64,000 bases of DNA, from NCBI GenBank assembly GCA_963750395.1, contig CAVVQM010000017.1, positions 1-64,000 on the forward strand, given 5' to 3'. Positions 17,637 to 26,899 of the stretch are shown piece after piece. The translations under genes were made by a program, and so were the position numbers. The notes below the pieces were generated by a model. That model searched no databases. It was not told the origin of the DNA and was given only the letters and a program-made list of their open reading frames with translations. The stretch is from JADJPO01 sp963750395 (GTDB lineage Bacteria > Actinomycetota > Actinomycetes > Actinomycetales > Kineosporiaceae). Position 1 is the first letter of the stretch; each line of letters opens with the position of its first letter.

Positions 17637-19112
17637 TCATTCATGACGTGCATGCCACGAGGCGATGCCTGCCCGGGAGGTTAGGTCGAGCTTGCGCAGG
17701 ATGTGGCTGACGTGGTTCTCGACGGTCCGCTCTGACAGGCTCAGCCGGCGTCCAATTGTGGCGTTGCTCAGACCGTCGGCCACCAGCGCGGCGATCTCGG
17801 CTTCACGGCGTGTCAGCGGGTGGTCGGCAATCGCCTCCATCCGGGCGAGCAGCGGCGCCATCCCCAAGCGTGACGCCAGGCTTCGGGCTCGCGCACTGGC
17901 TCCGCTGTCGCCGAGTGCGCCGAGCTCTGCGAGCGTCAACGCTTGGAATGGCATTGCGTGCAGGGACTCGCAGGTGGCGAGCGCCATGGTCGGGTGTTTT
18001 CGCGCCAGGTCGAGGTCGCCGAAGGTGGCTGCCAGGCGTCCGAGCGCCAGGTCGACGGGCCCTTCGTACGGCGAGTGTGCGAAGCCGATCGCATTGAGCC
18101 CTGTGTACGGCGCCAGGCTGTCGTAGAGGATCCGCGCGGTGGTCTCGTCGCCGAGCCATGCACAGATCTCCGCGTTGCCGACGGTGCCGATGAGGTGCTC
18201 GGGAGCCCGAGCCGGAAGCCGGGTGACATGCGGAGCGATCGAGCGCCACAGCTCCGCCGCTTCCTGACGTTGCCCGGTCGCCTTGAGCATCACGCACAGC
18301 CAGCTCTTGGCGAGATACGGCATGCCGTCGACCGCGGCCCGGACCTGCGCGGTGACCGCAGCCAGGTCGCGGCCTGACTGCTGGGCTCTGCTCGAGGCGA
18401 ACACCAGCCGGAAGAAGGCCGCCTCTCCCTGGGGATCACCCTCTGCCGCGACCGCGTCGTCCGCGAGCCGGAGCGCGTCGTCGAAGCGCCCCTCGAGCAT
18501 CCGCTGGGAGCACTCGACGAGCAGTAGGTATGCGCGCCACGTCGGACTGTCCAGACGGGCGACGAGCGGCCGCAGGGCCTGGAGCTCGGCCAGCAGGTCG
18601 ACCCGATCGCCGAGCACGGCGTAGGCGTCCATCCGCCAGCGGCGCCCCCAGGCCGTGTACTCGTCGTTCCCCGTCTGTCGGCCCAGATCGACCGCCTGGT
18701 CCGCGATGGCGAGCCGCTCGGGCAGGTGGTCGACAGCCAGACGCGCAGCGTGCCAGGCCTGCAGCCGCAGGAAGGTGGCCTCTGGGTCGTCGCTCTCGGG
18801 AGGCAGGTCCAGCGGCTCGGGCGGACCGAACGGGTTGCTGGTGGCGACGAACTGTGCGCGCACCCGCGCCGTCCGTACCGGATCGGTGCCGCCGAGCAGG
18901 GCCAGTGCCTCGACACATAGCTCGTGCACCCGATCGGTCACGGCCGCTCGCGTTGTCGTCCGAATGACGGTGGCTGCGTCGGCAAGGGTGGCGACGTCTC
19001 CAGTGCGCCGTGCCTCGGTCGCGACGCGCTCGCAGACCTCGAGGGCGTCCATGACGGCGCCGCGACGGTAGAGGTCGCGCGCGTCGTCCAGAAGCTCCCC
19101 CTCGGTGGACAC
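17637..19112 (-). CDS. LuxR-family transcriptional regulator with TPR-like N-terminal region
   Basis: The 491-residue protein ends with a GerE/LuxR helix-turn-helix (LTRREAEIAALVADGLSNAT, then LSLSERTVENHVSHILRKL). The preceding 400 residues are helical and repeat-like, as in LuxR regulators with tetratricopeptide-type sensor regions, but no nucleotide-binding P-loop is visible, so it is not a LAL/MalT ATPase. The GTG start at 19112 has TACACT 7 bases upstream and no ribosome site, consistent with leaderless translation; a much longer upstream extension is open but has no coding character. It is divergent from two membrane-protein genes, its likely targets. Confidence 0.8.
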   Translation of the reverse strand: MSTEGELLDDARDLYRRGAVMDALEVCERVATEARRTGDVATLADAATVIRTTTRAAVTDRVHELCVEALALLGGTDPVRTARVRAQFVATSNPFGPPEPLDLPPESDDPEATFLRLQAWHAARLAVDHLPERLAIADQAVDLGRQTGNDEYTAWGRRWRMDAYAVLGDRVDLLAELQALRPLVARLDSPTWRAYLLLVECSQRMLEGRFDDALRLADDAVAAEGDPQGEAAFFRLVFASSRAQQSGRDLAAVTAQVRAAVDGMPYLAKSWLCVMLKATGQRQEAAELWRSIAPHVTRLPARAPEHLIGTVGNAEICAWLGDETTARILYDSLAPYTGLNAIGFAHSPYEGPVDLALGRLAATFGDLDLARKHPTMALATCESLHAMPFQALTLAELGALGDSGASARARSLASRLGMAPLLARMEAIADHPLTRREAEIAALVADGLSNATIGRRLSLSERTVENHVSHILRKLDLTSRAGIASWHARHE

Positions 19113-19193
19113 ATCTCGGAGTGTAGAAGTGAGGGGCGGAATTGAGTGGTTCCCCCGATGCGCTGGAGCGGACCGAATCCATACCGTGCCGAC

Positions 19194-19829
19194 ATGACGA
19201 CGTCCACCCGCTCCTTCGTCTCCGAGCCGGCGCTCTCCCGGCTCCGCGCCGGCGGTCTCGTCGGCGCCGTCGCCTCGGCCGCGGGCGCCGCCCTGGCCAT
19301 GGTGATCATCTTCTGGCGGCCGATGGTCGCCGAGGACCGCTTCAGCTATCCCTTCGACGCCGCGTGGTTCGTTCTGGCGCAAGTGATCTTCGCTGTGCAG
19401 CACGCCGTGATGCTGCCGCTGTTCCTCGGCGTCCTGCTGCTGGAACGGCACCGACCTTCGCGATTCCTCCGCCTGGGCACCTGGCTGGCGCTATCGGGTC
19501 AGATCGCCCTGACGGTGGTCGAACTCATCGCGATCTCCGCCCGCAACGGGGCTATGAACTCCGGCATCGGCGCTGCCGTCAACGCCGCCTACGGCCTGCC
19601 GATGGTGTTGCTCGGCGTCGGTCTGACGGTCGCGGGCGTGGGCGCTGCGCGCGTGCGGCTGTTCGACTCGGCGGGACGATGGCTGCTCCTTGCACTCGGC
19701 GTCTACGTCTTCGTCGTCCTGTTCCCGGCCGTGTTCGGGCCGATCGTGGCGGGCCGGATCGCGATCGGCGTTTGGATGCTGATGTTCGCCGGCCTCGGTC
19801 TGCTGCTGATGCGCGAAGACCGGCCATGA
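19194..19829 (+). CDS. Multi-pass membrane protein of unknown function
   Basis: This 211-residue protein contains about six hydrophobic segments (for example LVGAVASAAGAALAMVIIFW, ALSGQIALTVVELIAIS, WLLLALGVYVFVVLFPAVFG). Segment spacing is regular and loops are short. I do not recognise the family. It begins 82 bp from the divergent LuxR gene and its stop overlaps the next start by four bases (ATGA), so it is co-translated with the following membrane-protein gene and probably under LuxR control. Confidence 0.75.
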   Translation: MTTSTRSFVSEPALSRLRAGGLVGAVASAAGAALAMVIIFWRPMVAEDRFSYPFDAAWFVLAQVIFAVQHAVMLPLFLGVLLLERHRPSRFLRLGTWLALSGQIALTVVELIAISARNGAMNSGIGAAVNAAYGLPMVLLGVGLTVAGVGAARVRLFDSAGRWLLLALGVYVFVVLFPAVFGPIVAGRIAIGVWMLMFAGLGLLLMREDRP

Positions 19830-20950
19830 ACGCCCTTCCCCGGCCCTCCTGGCCGCTCGTCGCCACGGGCACGGCCTGCGGCATTGCCTGGGCGGCCGGC
19901 CTGCGGGGGTGGATGGTCCAGATGGCCGGTCCTGCCGAGAGCCACTTCACCTGGGTCGGCACGTTCGGGCTGCAGTTGGCGCCGGGTGCCGTGGTGGGAG
20001 CGGCGTTCGGGTACGCCGAGTACCGCCGCCGCACTGGGGGCGCCAGAAGCCGGTGGCTGGTGCTGGCCCCGTTGGCGTTCCTGGTCGCACTTGCCATGCC
20101 GTGGATCTTCATCGCGCTGATCACCAGTGGCATCGGGAGCGGGGCGATCGGTGTCACGGCGTTCGGGCTCGCCGGCGGGTATGCCCTGTCTGGGCGGGGA
20201 CATCGGTTGGGGCGGTCGGCCTGTGGCGTACTGGCCGTGCTCGGGGTGCTGCTGATGGCGGTCATGGCCTCGGACCATGCGCCCCTCGGGATGGCCCAAG
20301 GAGACTGGGTGGCGGTCTACGCGTCGTCCATGCTGGCGCTGCTCTGCCTGGCCTGCGCGATCCCGCAGCGGATCGGTGTACCCACTGTGATGCCGGCCTG
20401 GGTCGCAGTCGGAGTGGGCGCGCTGGCCGGGCTGTTCTGGTCCGCCGCACTGCGCGCGTTCATGTTCGCGGTGGCCGGCAGCGAGGCCCGCGTCCAAGTG
20501 GTCAACACGTTCGGGTTCGTCCTGCTGCCCGGCGCCGTGATCGGCGCGGTGCTCGCGTGGGCGGAGTGGCGGCGCCGGTCCGGTCCGGTGCCGCGTCGCC
20601 CGTTGGGTGATCTGGACACCGATGCTGTTCGCCGCGGTGCTGCTGCAGAACCCGGCCGACCTGATGGGCGGCTTCGACGGCGGCGTAGGTCTCGCTGCGG
20701 TCGCCGTCCCAGCGATCTGCATGATCGGCGGCTACGGGTTCTCCGGCCAGGGACCCCGGTGGCTGCGCGCGCTCGGCGTCCTCGTGCTGATCGCGTCCGT
20801 GCCCGCCTGGGCTCTGAACGCCACGGCTGTCGAGGGTCCGTCGATGAGCCTCGGCACCCCGCACGGCGCCTGGGGCGCCGTCCTCTTCTGGTCGCTGCTC
20901 GTGACGTTCTCGATCGCTGCCGGACTCCCGCGCCGTGCGTCATCGATCTC
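19826..20950 (+). pseudogene. Large membrane protein gene with one frameshift and a lost end
   Basis: The first part (about 258 residues) is a polytopic protein with an internal repeat: CGIAWAAGLRGWMVQMAGPA near the start resembles GALAGLFWSAALRAFMFAVA later, each followed by an F-G-F or T-F-G-L and L-PGAV-GA motif. At 20599-20601 a CCC run carries one base too many. Dropping it continues the frame as RRRWVIWTPMLFAAVLLQNP and further helices up to about LPRRASS. The restored protein then reads into a GNAT remnant with no stop of its own, so its true end is unknown. Start overlaps the previous gene (ATGA). Confidence 0.7.
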
Positions 20951-20951
20951 G

Positions 20952-21326
20952 GATCGCGCTGAGCGGCGAAAGCGCGGTCAATCCCGCGCCAGGCCCGGAG
21001 CCGGTCGGGTTTGTCATGATCAGTTGGGACATGCACCCGGAACCCCCGCACCTCATCGGCCCATGGTTCCTATGGAACTGCTGATCGATCACCGTCATCA
21101 GGGCCGTGGCTACGGCCGTGAGGCGGTCAGACAGGTTGCCGACCTCGTCCGGGCTCACGGCGCGAGAGAGCTACTGACCAGCTACCTGCCCGAGACCGGT
21201 GGGCCGGCCGGCTTCTACCAACGACTCGGGTTCACGTACAGAGGACGATCTGACGTCAACGGCGAAGTCATCGTCAAGCTTGCGCTGACATGGATCACCC
21301 TCGGAGGTACACCCTCGGCGAAATGA
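20952..21326 (+). pseudogene. GNAT acetyltransferase C-terminal remnant
   Basis: The stretch EPVGFVMISWDMHPEPPHLI followed by GPWFLW is the central beta region of a GNAT enzyme. After one missing base near 21076 it continues in the next frame with LLIDHRHQGRGYGREAVRQV (the acetyl-CoA pyrophosphate loop, R/Q-x-x-G-x-G/A) and GFYQRLGFTYRGRSDVNGEV. The N-terminal third is absent and replaced by the upstream membrane protein. Enzymes of this form acetylate small molecules such as polyamines or aminoglycosides; nothing here fixes the substrate. A second copy of its tail lies at 17441-17479. Confidence 0.7.
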
Positions 21327-21427
21327 TGGTGAGCTTCGCTGCACAGCGGCGTGTCAGGGTGTTCGCACGCATCGGATGGGTTGGCTCTGGAGACTCGGCC
21401 TCCCGGAGAGGGGCAAGGAGGGCCACG

Positions 21428-21847
21428 ATGTCAGACCGGACCATGACACTGCGCCCGGTCGGCCGGGTGCGCAGCACACTGACCGATCCGGTCGGAGCAG
21501 CGCGGCAGCCGGGTGAGGGCGCCCCGCCGGCCCGGATCGAGGTGGCCACGAACTATCGGACGGCGCTTGCGGGGCTTGCTGTGGGCGACGCCGTGTTCGT
21601 GATCACGTGGCTGCACCTCGCCGACCGAGATGTCCTCACGGTCCATCCACGCGGCGACCAGACCCGCTCTGAGGTAGGCGTCTTTGCCACCCGGTCCCCG
21701 TCGCGCCCCAACCCGATCGGGTTGCACGTGGTCCGAATCACCTCGATGACCCCCGACGGCGACATCGAGGTCGATGCGCTTGAAGCGGTTGACGGCACAC
21801 CGGTGCTCGACGTCAAGCCCGCTCTCGGGGTCCTGGAGACAGGCTGA
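21428..21847 (+). CDS. trmO: TrmO (TsaA/YaeB-like) tRNA methyltransferase
   Basis: This 139-residue single-domain protein has the family signature ATRSPSRPNPIGLHVVRI at residues about 84-101, preceded by the VFVITWLHLADRD region and followed by VDGTPVLDVKP. TrmO adds the N6-methyl group to t6A37 of threonine tRNAs using SAM; the wider UPF0066 family also occurs in metal or antibiotic-related clusters. Its start has AAGGAGGG 7 bases upstream. It stands alone in its transcription direction with no obvious operon partner. Confidence 0.85.
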   Translation: MSDRTMTLRPVGRVRSTLTDPVGAARQPGEGAPPARIEVATNYRTALAGLAVGDAVFVITWLHLADRDVLTVHPRGDQTRSEVGVFATRSPSRPNPIGLHVVRITSMTPDGDIEVDALEAVDGTPVLDVKPALGVLETG

Positions 21848-22048
21848 CGGCCGGCTCGAAGTAGACCCAGAGCGCGGTCCGGCGGCAGCGCTCGACAGGG
21901 GGCACGGGCGGACGGCGTGGAACGCTGATGAGTGGATGGCCGCAGCGGCAGATCAGGATGTTGACTCGAGGGTCCTTGTACCCGGTGTCTGGGCTTGAGC
22001 AAGTGGAATGGTGGTTGATCGGAGCGAACATCCTGTCTCCGGCGGGGG

Positions 22049-23278
22049 ATGACAGTGGATCCTCAGGACTACTCGGCTCGAACCGACTATCGGCGCCCGA
22101 CAGCCTGGTACCGGAGGCTCAACCACGTTGGGGTGCTGTTGACCTGGCTGGGTTTCGCCCCGCGCGACGCCGTCACCCTGGAGGTGCGTGGCCGCATCTC
22201 GGGCAAGCCGCGCCGGACTCCGATCCTGCGAACCGCACACCTCGGCAACGACTACCTCGTCGCTCTGGCTGGAGAGGCTCAATGGGTCCGTAACGTCCGC
22301 GCGGCGTCAGGCCGTGCGGTCCTTCGGCGTCGAGGTACCCAGCATGTGCACCTTGAGGAGGTTCCCGCCGAACGCCGCGCCCCCGTGATCGCGGCATACC
22401 TGCGTCGGGGCCGCGAACGCAGCGGAGAGGCGGCCGCCGCGAAACAAGCTCGGTACTACTTCGGGCTCGGTCCGAACGCGACGCGCACGGACATCAACGC
22501 GATTGCCCCCTACTACCCGGTCTTTCAGATCGAGTACACAACCGACTCCGGAGTCGACGCCCGAACGCCTGCGGAGGGACGTCTGACGAACCCATCGCCG
22601 ACACAACCACCTGATCAGGGCGCTGTCACCACCCCCGGCGAGCTCGCTGACATGCAGCTGCTCATGGATCAGTTCTTGCCCCGCTACGACCTCGCCGTCG
22701 CACACGCTCGCGTTGTCCGGGCGTCGCCTGCCGAATGCTACGCGGCGGCCACTGAGCTGGATCTCTTCCGGTCCCCACTCATTCGGACACTGATCGACGT
22801 TCGGGGACTACCCCAGCGCCTCGTGAGCACATTGAAAGGACCGGGCAACGTCACCACACCGGCAGTCTCCCGGGCCTGCTTCCGGTTGAAGGACTTGATC
22901 GGTCTCGGCTGGACACAGCTCGGCGAAGTCCCGGGATCAGAGCTGGTCCTGGGCCAGGTCTCCATGCCGTGGAAGCCGGTCGCTACCTCGACTGGCTCAC
23001 CGGTGAGCCCCGAGCAGTTCTCGAGGTTCGACCGGCCTGGGTTCGCCAAGATCGCCACCAGCCTCCGAGTCGATGCCTACGGGATCGGGTCCTCGATCGT
23101 GACGATGGAGACCCGCGTCGCGACCACCGACGAGGAGAGCCGCCGTCGGTTCAGGCGCTACTGGCTACTTGTCGGCCCGTTCAGCGCTGTGATCCGTCGG
23201 ATGGCCATGCGCCTGCTCGCCGCCGAACTACGCCGGCCAATGCCCAGCGGTCCACACGAACCAGACGGTGCAGCGTGA
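22049..23278 (+). CDS. DDN-like F420-dependent nitroreductase fused to an SRPBCC-like domain
   Basis: Residues about 15-150 match the deazaflavin-dependent nitroreductase/quinone reductase family (DDN): LEVRGRISGKPRRTPILRTA, LGNDYLVALAGEAQWVRNVR and RRGTQHVHLEEVPAERRAPV. From about residue 200 a second domain begins (LPRYDLAVAHARVVRASPAE, RSPLIRTLIDVRGLP). It looks like the DUF2867/SRPBCC-like lipid-binding fold, joined by a proline-rich linker. The first part would reduce quinones or nitro compounds with F420H2; the second may present a hydrophobic substrate. The stop overlaps the next start (GTGA), tying it to a membrane protein. The fusion is uncommon to my knowledge. Confidence 0.75.
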   Translation: MTVDPQDYSARTDYRRPTAWYRRLNHVGVLLTWLGFAPRDAVTLEVRGRISGKPRRTPILRTAHLGNDYLVALAGEAQWVRNVRAASGRAVLRRRGTQHVHLEEVPAERRAPVIAAYLRRGRERSGEAAAAKQARYYFGLGPNATRTDINAIAPYYPVFQIEYTTDSGVDARTPAEGRLTNPSPTQPPDQGAVTTPGELADMQLLMDQFLPRYDLAVAHARVVRASPAECYAAATELDLFRSPLIRTLIDVRGLPQRLVSTLKGPGNVTTPAVSRACFRLKDLIGLGWTQLGEVPGSELVLGQVSMPWKPVATSTGSPVSPEQFSRFDRPGFAKIATSLRVDAYGIGSSIVTMETRVATTDEESRRRFRRYWLLVGPFSAVIRRMAMRLLAAELRRPMPSGPHEPDGAA

Positions 23279-24012
23279 CACACCGGCACACGCCGCCGCC
23301 GGCAGCCGGGGACGCGGGACCAGACCCCGCCTGGCGGCTGCTCTACCGGGTCGGCGGCGTGTCCGCCTGGCTCTTCGTCGCGATCCTGGTCGCTGCCATC
23401 GTGCTCGCCATCACCACACCGACCCCACCAAACGGGGTCGGGACAGCCACGCTCGACTACATCGCCGAGCACCGAATCCTGTACGTCGTCCACCAGCAGC
23501 TCTGGCTGGTCCCCGGCGTCTTCGCGATGGTCACCTATCTGGCCCTCTACCCCGCCCTCAAGCACCTCGACCGAGCTCTTGCGGCGCTGGGAACGGTGGT
23601 CGGGGGCAGCGCCTGGGCACTCACCCTGGCCATCCCGACCACCACCACCGGGGCGCCAGCGCTGGTCTATCTGAGCGACCAGTTCACGGCTACCACCGAT
23701 CCCGCACGGCGCGCGGCCCTCGCGGCAGCCGCCGAGACCCTGATCGCCCAGAACCGCACCACGATGGTGGTTGGCCCGCTGACCACCGTCGGTCTGCTGA
23801 TCGTCTCCCTCGTGATGCGCAAGGGCGTCTTCCCCCGGGCCGTGGCCAATCTGGGCGTCGCCATCGGCGTCCTGGGTATCGCCAGCGAGGCGCTGAGGTT
23901 CGTGACCGAGGGTCTCTACGGCGTCTACGGCGCGCTGCTCCCACTATGGATGGGCGCGGTCGGCTGGACGCTCTACCGACTCGGACGAAACAGCCGAATC
24001 GTGCCGGCGTAG
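23275..24012 (+). CDS. DUF4386-like multi-pass membrane protein
   Basis: This 245-residue protein has six or so membrane helices (AWLFVAILVAAIVLAI, LVPGVFAMVTYLALYPAL, LGVAIGVLGIASEAL) and a short soluble N-terminus. It resembles DUF4386-type proteins by length and by the loop between helices 2 and 3, though I cannot be sure. The GTG start overlaps the stop of the F420-reductase fusion by four bases, so the two are translated together and may act on the same lipid-soluble substrate. Confidence 0.65.
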   Translation: MTHRHTPPPAAGDAGPDPAWRLLYRVGGVSAWLFVAILVAAIVLAITTPTPPNGVGTATLDYIAEHRILYVVHQQLWLVPGVFAMVTYLALYPALKHLDRALAALGTVVGGSAWALTLAIPTTTTGAPALVYLSDQFTATTDPARRAALAAAAETLIAQNRTTMVVGPLTTVGLLIVSLVMRKGVFPRAVANLGVAIGVLGIASEALRFVTEGLYGVYGALLPLWMGAVGWTLYRLGRNSRIVPA

Positions 24013-24330
24013 CCGCACGCGCGGCGGTAGGAGGGGGCATGGTCGGGCGATTGGCCTGGAGCCTCGCTGCGCCACAGGGAGATCCAGCAGACCGAGCAGT
24101 CGGAGAATCCGTCAGCCGTCGTGCCACGACCCAGGCAACCGTTCGCTGATCGGCACCTCCGTCAGGCCGACGTGAGCGGCGCCGCGTGGTGCGGGGTGAT
24201 GAGGATCGACCGATGCCTGCTGAGCCCGTGAATCGCTCTGGCTGACCTGAAGCACCAGGCGTCAGGCTGTTGCCCTCCTGGGTCCCGGCAGGCGCAGGGG
24301 TCGTGTGACGGGCCCCAGGTCAGCAGCGGC
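24013..24330. other. Intergenic interval, no gene seen
   Basis: Between the membrane protein and the convergent endonuclease V-like gene there is no supported reading frame, no clear hairpin and no repeat. Confidence 0.5.
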
Positions 24331-25035
24331 TCAGTGTGTGGACGGGGGTCGAGAGGATCTGGCAGCGGATCGGGACAGGGAGTCGACCCGGCGTAATGCC
24401 TCTGGTATCCGGTACGGGCCCGCCATGCCCGCTACCAGCGCGGCGGCTCGGTCAGGGGCGATGCCGGCGGCGGTGATGTACAGCGGCCGAGTGGCGTGAC
24501 CGCGAAGAATCGGGATCGCATGCGTCGCAGATCTGAACGAGGTCTTGGCCACCCCGATGACCGGCAGGGAGAGCTCACTGTGTAGGTGAGCCCCCAGACC
24601 CGGGCGCCCGTCCGGATCAAGGTCCACGTACCCGTCCACGACAACGAGGTCGAGGTTGGGCTCGGTGGCCAGCACGGCACGAATCGCCGGCAGTTCTCGC
24701 TCGAAGAACCGTCCTGGCCGGTAGGCGGCAGCGTCGTCCAGCCGCACCGTGTGCTCCGCCTCCACGGTGGAGAACGCCAGGTCGTGTCTGAGCACCAGCG
24801 CCGCCTGCGCCCCGCCCGCCGCCGGGTAGTACACGTCGACCGCGGCGAACCGACCCGCCTCGCCAGCATCAGTCGATTGCACCCCTGCAGTATCGACGCA
24901 TCCACGGTACGAAGCCCGCACCACCAGAACGCTGCCGTCGTGGCCACCGGCGGGGGTCACCGTGCGGTAGTTCTGGGTGAGCGTAGACGCCCCCCGTGCG
25001 GCAGGCTCTGCGATGCGGCGACGCACGATGAACAT
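24331..25035 (-). CDS. Endonuclease V-like protein
   Basis: The central core matches the endonuclease V fold: AAVDVYYP (first acidic residue), RELPAIRAVLATEPNLDLVV, VDGYVDLDPDGRPGLGAHL in the place of the VDGHG...GLASHLG motif, and LPVIGVAKTSF. Classical enzymes cut DNA or RNA next to inosine. This actinobacterial subgroup has a VDGYVDLD variant in place of VDGHG, so activity may differ. Later segments (HATRPLYITAAGI) agree with family members. The start is not well supported: the ATG at 25035 lacks a ribosome site and a shorter form starting near 24884 would begin closer to the family N-terminus. Confidence 0.7.
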   Translation of the reverse strand: MFIVRRRIAEPAARGASTLTQNYRTVTPAGGHDGSVLVVRASYRGCVDTAGVQSTDAGEAGRFAAVDVYYPAAGGAQAALVLRHDLAFSTVEAEHTVRLDDAAAYRPGRFFERELPAIRAVLATEPNLDLVVVDGYVDLDPDGRPGLGAHLHSELSLPVIGVAKTSFRSATHAIPILRGHATRPLYITAAGIAPDRAAALVAGMAGPYRIPEALRRVDSLSRSAARSSRPPSTH

Positions 25036-25531
25036 GCTCAGGCGTCAGCCGGGGCACGCATCACGGCTCGACTCATACTGTGCGCTCATCAGTCGGGTGC
25101 AGGTCCAAGATGAGTAGGTCTCAGGCGTAGTGGTACACGTCCGTGAATCCCTACAGCCTTGTGGGAGAGGTGCTTTGGCCGTCGCGAGCTGCGACCGGAC
25201 GCCTTTTTCGATCCCATGAGAATTCTTCCCACGACGTCGAGGTGTGTGTTACCGCCAACTCAAGAGACGGCTGCACTCGATGGACATCCGGTCTCTCCGG
25301 AAGGAGCTGACCCCCTTGGAGCAACGCTCGCTCATCGGCGAACGTGCGGATGTGCGATTGTTGTTCGAGCGTTCCGGGCACTGCGAGGCCTGCTCGGGAC
25401 GGCGCCGGTTCGTCTCTCGCGCGGGTGTCTGTCCGCGGTCTCGTGTCGTGGAGTGGACGCGTGGTTACGTGGTCAGTTGGTCATGGTCATGACGCCCCGA
25501 ACCTCGGCGAGGGTGGCCTGCGCGCCATGGC
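25036..25531. other. Intergenic interval, no gene seen
   Basis: About 500 bases separate the endonuclease V-like gene from the end of the P450 gene. Open frames exist (for example a forward frame from 25244) but show no ribosome site, no family signature and poor codon choice. Confidence 0.45.
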
Positions 25532-26899
25532 TCATCGAGCCCGTAGCCGGCACCTGACCGGACTGTTCGCGCGCAGAGTGATCCCCAGCGACAGCGTCAC
25601 GTCGGTGTCGACGGCATCGAACTCGTACGTCTGAAGCATGGTCGCGAGCGCGATCACCGACTCCAGCATCGAGAAGTGCTGACCGATGCAGCCGCGGGGG
25701 CCGCCACCGAAGGGGAACCAGGCGTACCGCGGCCGGCCGGCCTTGGCGGCCAGGGTGAAGCGCTCGGGGTCGAAGCGCTCGGGATCGTCCCAATGGGCGG
25801 GGTGACGGTGGGTCACCCAGGGGCTGACGACCACGTTCGCCCCGGCCGGGATCAGGTACCCGCCGATCTCGACGTCCGCTGCGGCCAGCCGACCGATGAC
25901 CGGCGCCGGCGGGTAGAGCCGCATCGCCTCCTCGAGCACCATGGTGACGTACCGCAGCTCGTCGACGTGCCGGGCGCCGGGAGCATCCCCGCCCAGAACC
26001 AGGTCCACCTCCGCCCGCGCTCGCGCCTGCGCCCGCGGATGCCGGGCGAGCAGGTGCAGGGCGAAGCCGATGGCCGTGGCCGTGGTCTCGTGGCCGGCGA
26101 GCAGGAAGATCAATACCTGGTCGCGCACCTCGGATGTCACCAGCCGGTCATCGGTGCCACCAGATCGCGCCAGGAGCGACAACAGGTCCTCGTCGCTGTC
26201 GTCGGCGGTCGCTGCGCGCCGAGCGATGATCAGGTCGCACACCGCGTAGAGCTCACGCTGCGCCGCGGCCGCCCGCAGATTGGCCGGCGTCGGCAACCGT
26301 CGCGACAGGTGCAGTGGCGCGAAGCCGCGTCGTCGGGTGTAGGTACCGATCACCGGGAAGCAGCGGCGGACGACGGCGATGGCGGTCTCCACCTCGGTCC
26401 CGAACAGGATGCGGGCCACAGCGCGGAGGGCGAGTTCGGCTCCCTCGTCGATCGCGTCGATCACCTGGCCCGGCGAGGACCGCCACCGCTGGGCCGCCGC
26501 GGCGGCCTCCTCGTGCATCGCGGCGGCGTACTGGTCGACGCGGCGCCGCGTGAACAGCGGCTGGACGATCCGACGCTGGCGCAGGTACTCCTCGTCCTGG
26601 CTGGTCAGCAGCCCGTTACCGAGCGACTCGCGGATCTCCTCGTAGAAGCGGTTGTCCTTGCGGAAGGAGGCGGCGTCACCGGCAAGGACCTGCTGTGCCC
26701 CCTCTGCCGAGAACACGGCGTACAGCTCCCGCCGGAGGCCTGGCGGGCCCACGACGAAGCGGACGACGTCCCCATAGCGCTCCCGCGCCTCGAGGTAGGT
26801 GCTCAGGGAATCACGCCGAAGATCGAGCATGGACCCGAACAACGGGGTGCCGCTGGGACCTGGCACCGATCGAGCGATCACAGACCTCGTGGTGGACAT
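25532..26899 (-). CDS. Cytochrome P450
   Basis: The 455-residue protein has all P450 landmarks: the oxygen-binding I-helix AGHETTATAIGFAL near residue 255, the K-helix ExxR in EEAMRLYPPAP, the PERF motif (DPERFDPERF), and the heme loop FPFGGGPRGCIG with the axial cysteine. Short N-terminus without a membrane anchor indicates a soluble bacterial enzyme that needs a separate ferredoxin and reductase, none of which is nearby. The overall style (EEAMRLYPPAPVIGR, long K-helix region) is that of the CYP102/CYP4-like bacterial groups acting on fatty acids or terpenoids, but the substrate is unknown. The ATG at 26899 was chosen over an upstream one at 26956. Confidence 0.9.
   Translation of the reverse strand: MSTTRSVIARSVPGPSGTPLFGSMLDLRRDSLSTYLEARERYGDVVRFVVGPPGLRRELYAVFSAEGAQQVLAGDAASFRKDNRFYEEIRESLGNGLLTSQDEEYLRQRRIVQPLFTRRRVDQYAAAMHEEAAAAAQRWRSSPGQVIDAIDEGAELALRAVARILFGTEVETAIAVVRRCFPVIGTYTRRRGFAPLHLSRRLPTPANLRAAAAQRELYAVCDLIIARRAATADDSDEDLLSLLARSGGTDDRLVTSEVRDQVLIFLLAGHETTATAIGFALHLLARHPRAQARARAEVDLVLGGDAPGARHVDELRYVTMVLEEAMRLYPPAPVIGRLAAADVEIGGYLIPAGANVVVSPWVTHRHPAHWDDPERFDPERFTLAAKAGRPRYAWFPFGGGPRGCIGQHFSMLESVIALATMLQTYEFDAVDTDVTLSLGITLRANSPVRCRLRAR

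Noticed and set aside
17637..19451. Longer LuxR protein (604 residues)
   Set aside because: The upstream part is low-complexity and overlaps the divergent membrane gene; GTG at 19112 with a -10-like box fits better.
25159..25557. Forward frame of 132 codons between endonuclease V-like and P450 genes
   Set aside because: Arginine- and cysteine-rich with no recognisable pattern; typical GC-driven open frame overlapping the P450 end.
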